A DNA stretch of 5,784 bases from Candidatus Bipolaricaulota bacterium (GTDB lineage: Bacteria; Bipolaricaulota; Bipolaricaulia; UBA7950; UBA9294), in NCBI GenBank assembly GCA_015485945.1, contig WFSM01000108.1, positions 1-5,784 on the forward strand, read 5' to 3'. Below, piece by piece: positions 3,913 to 5,784 of this stretch (the first letter of the stretch is position 1; each line of letters opens with the position of its first letter). Both the position numbers and the translations under genes were made by a program. The notes under the pieces are model-generated. The model did no database searches and was not told where the DNA came from. It was given only the letters and a program-made list of their open reading frames with translations.

Positions 3913-3942
3913 AAAACTTAGCAGATTACTGGCTTCTGGGGG

Positions 3943-5781
3943 TCATGCTTCTCGGGGCTGATCACCACTCCTCGTTCCCATCATTTTTTGCTCCAAATCT
4001 TCCCAGCGGGCAAACAATTTATCTAACTTAAGCTGCGCTTCATTGCGCGCTTCGTATACCTGTTGCAGCCGTTCGTGATCGCTCACCACTTCTGGATCCT
4101 CAAGCTCCGCATTCAACCGATCAACCTCGGCCTCGGCGAGAAGGATGTGGGCTTCCATTCCATCCCACTCCTGTTTTTCGAGGTAAGTCAACCCTGATTG
4201 CTTGGGGTGTCCCGCCCGTCGCCTTTTCGCCGATTTTTCCACCGGGGGCTCTTTGTTCCCCGCCCGGTATGTCTCCGCCTGTTGCCATTGGGCGACGGTT
4301 GTGTAGTTTCCCCACCTTCCGCCATCGTGTAGGCCGATAATATCGGTGCACACGCGATCGAGCATATAGCGATCGTGGGTTATGAGAACGACCGCACCGG
4401 GAAAGTCAATCAACGCCCGCTCCAGAACCTCAATCGACTGGATGTCAAGGTCGTTCGTCGGCTCATCGAGCATGAGGATATCCACCGGCTCGCGCAACAT
4501 CATCGCCATCAATACCCGCGCCTGCTCCCCACCGGACAGATCGCCAACCGGCGTTTCCAACTGGTCGGGGCGAAAGCCGAACCGCATCGCCCACGGGATG
4601 ATGTGCGTGCCACGGCCGAGGTAGGAAACCGTGTCACCGTTCGGAGCAAGTGCCCGCCGCAACCGCTCTTTTTTATCGAGTTGGTCGCGCTGTTGGTCAA
4701 ACATGGCGATACGGAGGTCAACAGCGCGCTTCACCGTTCCCGCATCAAACGATAGATCCCCGGCGAGGATGTGCAGCAGCGTCGTCTTGCCAGAAGCGTT
4801 ATTACCGACAATCCCTAACCGGACGTCACGCCTGACGACCACGTCAAGATCACGAAACAACAGCTTCCCGCCGCGTGTCTTCGCGATTCCTGCAGCAACG
4901 ATCAGATCGTTTGTGCGGCGGCCAGTAGCACGGAAGCCGATCTCAATATCAGCCCCGTTCTGTTGCCGTCGTTTCACCGCGGATAGGCGCTTGATCTTCT
5001 CCTGGGCCGCGTTAACCCGATGCACAGCCTTAGTCCCGCGCGCCTTCGGCCCACGCCGCAACCACTCCACCTCGCGCTGGACCTCACCGGCAAGCGTACG
5101 TCGCTCCTCGTCTTCGGCCATAAGAAACGCCTGCCGCTTTTCGAGGAAGTCGCTGTAGTGACCACGGACGCTGAAAAATCCGTCGCGGTAGCGGGGATTG
5201 ATCTCCACGATGCGGTCGGTAACCCGCTCCAGGAAGTAGCGATCGTGTGTGGTGATGACAACCGAGATCGCTACCCGCTTTAGGAACCGCTCCAGCCAAT
5301 CGATCCCCTGGAGATCGAGGTGGTTGGTCGGCTCATCCAGCAGCAGCAGATCCGGTTCCGACACAAGTTGGCAACCGATGGCAAGGCGCTTGCGCCAGCC
5401 ACCGGAGAGGCTTTCAACCAGCGTCCTCCCATCTTCAAATCCGAGGCGGCGCAACATCTTATGGGCACGCACCGGCCGTTCGTAGTCCTCTAGTGCCCGA
5501 TCGGCAAGCGCCGCGATGAGGGCACCTTCCACCGTAATACCGCGAGGAAAGACATCAATTTGAGGCAGGTAAGCGATGTGCGTGTTGGCAGCACGATCGA
5601 TCGATCCGGCATCCGCGGGTTCAATGCCGGCGAAGATTCGCAGGAGCGTCGTCTTTCCGGCGCCGTTTGGCCCAATCAGCCCGACGCGCTCGCCATCGTG
5701 AAACGTGAGCGACAGATGATCAAACAGGTCGTGTGCGGCGTACGTCTTACTTAAATCACGCGCCGCCAATATCGCTCGCAT
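3943..5781 (-). CDS. ABC-F family ATPase, Uup-like
   Basis: A 612-residue protein with two ATP-binding cassettes and no membrane segments, as in ABC-F proteins that act on ribosomes. Cassette 1 has Walker A GPNGAGKTT (37-45), signature LSGGW (125-129), Walker B LLLLDEPTNHLD (145-156) and the H-loop THDR (178-181). The linker (about 214-300) contains EWLRRGPKARGTKAVHR (239-255), like the ExWIRxGxKAR linker of Uup. Cassette 2 has GNNASGKTT (326-334), FDQQRDQLD (361-369), LSGGE (415-419), DEPTNDLD (439-446) and THDR (468-471). A charged coiled-coil C-terminal domain spans about 531-602. Linker, FDQxRxQLD and C-terminal domain point to Uup rather than EttA or resistance ABC-Fs. Only about 50 residues separate Gln74 from the signature in cassette 1, so the usual arm insertion seems absent. 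ATG 5781 fits the family N-terminus, but only three bases lie beyond it, so a longer start cannot be excluded. Confidence 0.92.
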   Translation of the reverse strand: MRAILAARDLSKTYAAHDLFDHLSLTFHDGERVGLIGPNGAGKTTLLRIFAGIEPADAGSIDRAANTHIAYLPQIDVFPRGITVEGALIAALADRALEDYERPVRAHKMLRRLGFEDGRTLVESLSGGWRKRLAIGCQLVSEPDLLLLDEPTNHLDLQGIDWLERFLKRVAISVVITTHDRYFLERVTDRIVEINPRYRDGFFSVRGHYSDFLEKRQAFLMAEDEERRTLAGEVQREVEWLRRGPKARGTKAVHRVNAAQEKIKRLSAVKRRQQNGADIEIGFRATGRRTNDLIVAAGIAKTRGGKLLFRDLDVVVRRDVRLGIVGNNASGKTTLLHILAGDLSFDAGTVKRAVDLRIAMFDQQRDQLDKKERLRRALAPNGDTVSYLGRGTHIIPWAMRFGFRPDQLETPVGDLSGGEQARVLMAMMLREPVDILMLDEPTNDLDIQSIEVLERALIDFPGAVVLITHDRYMLDRVCTDIIGLHDGGRWGNYTTVAQWQQAETYRAGNKEPPVEKSAKRRRAGHPKQSGLTYLEKQEWDGMEAHILLAEAEVDRLNAELEDPEVVSDHERLQQVYEARNEAQLKLDKLFARWEDLEQKMMGTRSGDQPREA

Positions 5782-5784
5782 CGG

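Noticed and set aside
4375..5158. Several open frames of 80-175 codons on + opposite the ABC-F gene
   Set aside because: They are Arg/Ser/Pro-rich antisense translations of GC-rich ABC-F codons, and the - strand frame has all the ABC motifs in order.

Overview
This is a bacterial chromosomal window of moderately high GC, with visibly more AT-rich intergenic stretches around 1153-1530 and 2060-2300. The genes are ordinary bacterial housekeeping and accessory genes with Shine-Dalgarno sites of the AGGAGG type. Nothing fixes the phylum. The divergent Fpg/Nei glycosylase is of a type I associate with actinobacteria, Chloroflexota and similar lineages, but that is only a weak hint.

Layout, left to right. 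(1) The last 93 codons of a secreted ExeM/NucH-like endonuclease run on the + strand (2-283). (2) A complete, convergent Fpg/Nei-family DNA glycosylase lies on the - strand (280-1128), and the two genes share a CTAG tetranucleotide as overlapping stop codons. (3) A gap of about 375 bp (1153-1529) has no intact gene. It is rich in inverted repeats and ends in a TAGAAGC + AT-hairpin + CAACTACA block directly after a short open frame. I read it as the decayed 3' end of an IS200/IS605-type tnpB element, possibly with its overlapping omega/reRNA. (4) A toxin-antitoxin pair on the - strand follows: an AbrB/MazE-fold antitoxin (1827-2051) and a RelE/ParE-type toxin (1530-1814). A perfect 16-bp palindrome sits over the presumed transcription start. 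(5) The divergent spacer 2085-2306 carries a strong hairpin and a possible 18-codon leader ORF. (6) On the + strand there is a short-chain dehydrogenase-fold protein (2307-3191) whose catalytic Tyr and Lys are replaced, then a small YdcZ/DUF606-type membrane protein (3368-3805). (7) A convergent ABC-F ATPase of the Uup branch (3943-5781, - strand) fills the right end. Its first nucleotide-binding domain appears to lack the usual arm insertion.

The genes do not form one pathway. The centre (about 1150-3810) looks like an accessory patch, with IS debris, a TA module, an odd SDR and a small exporter. It lies between a DNA-repair gene on the left and a translation-associated ATPase on the right. 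The points most worth following are the IS605-like RNA/terminus remnant, the SDR without its catalytic residues, and the arm-less Uup-like protein.
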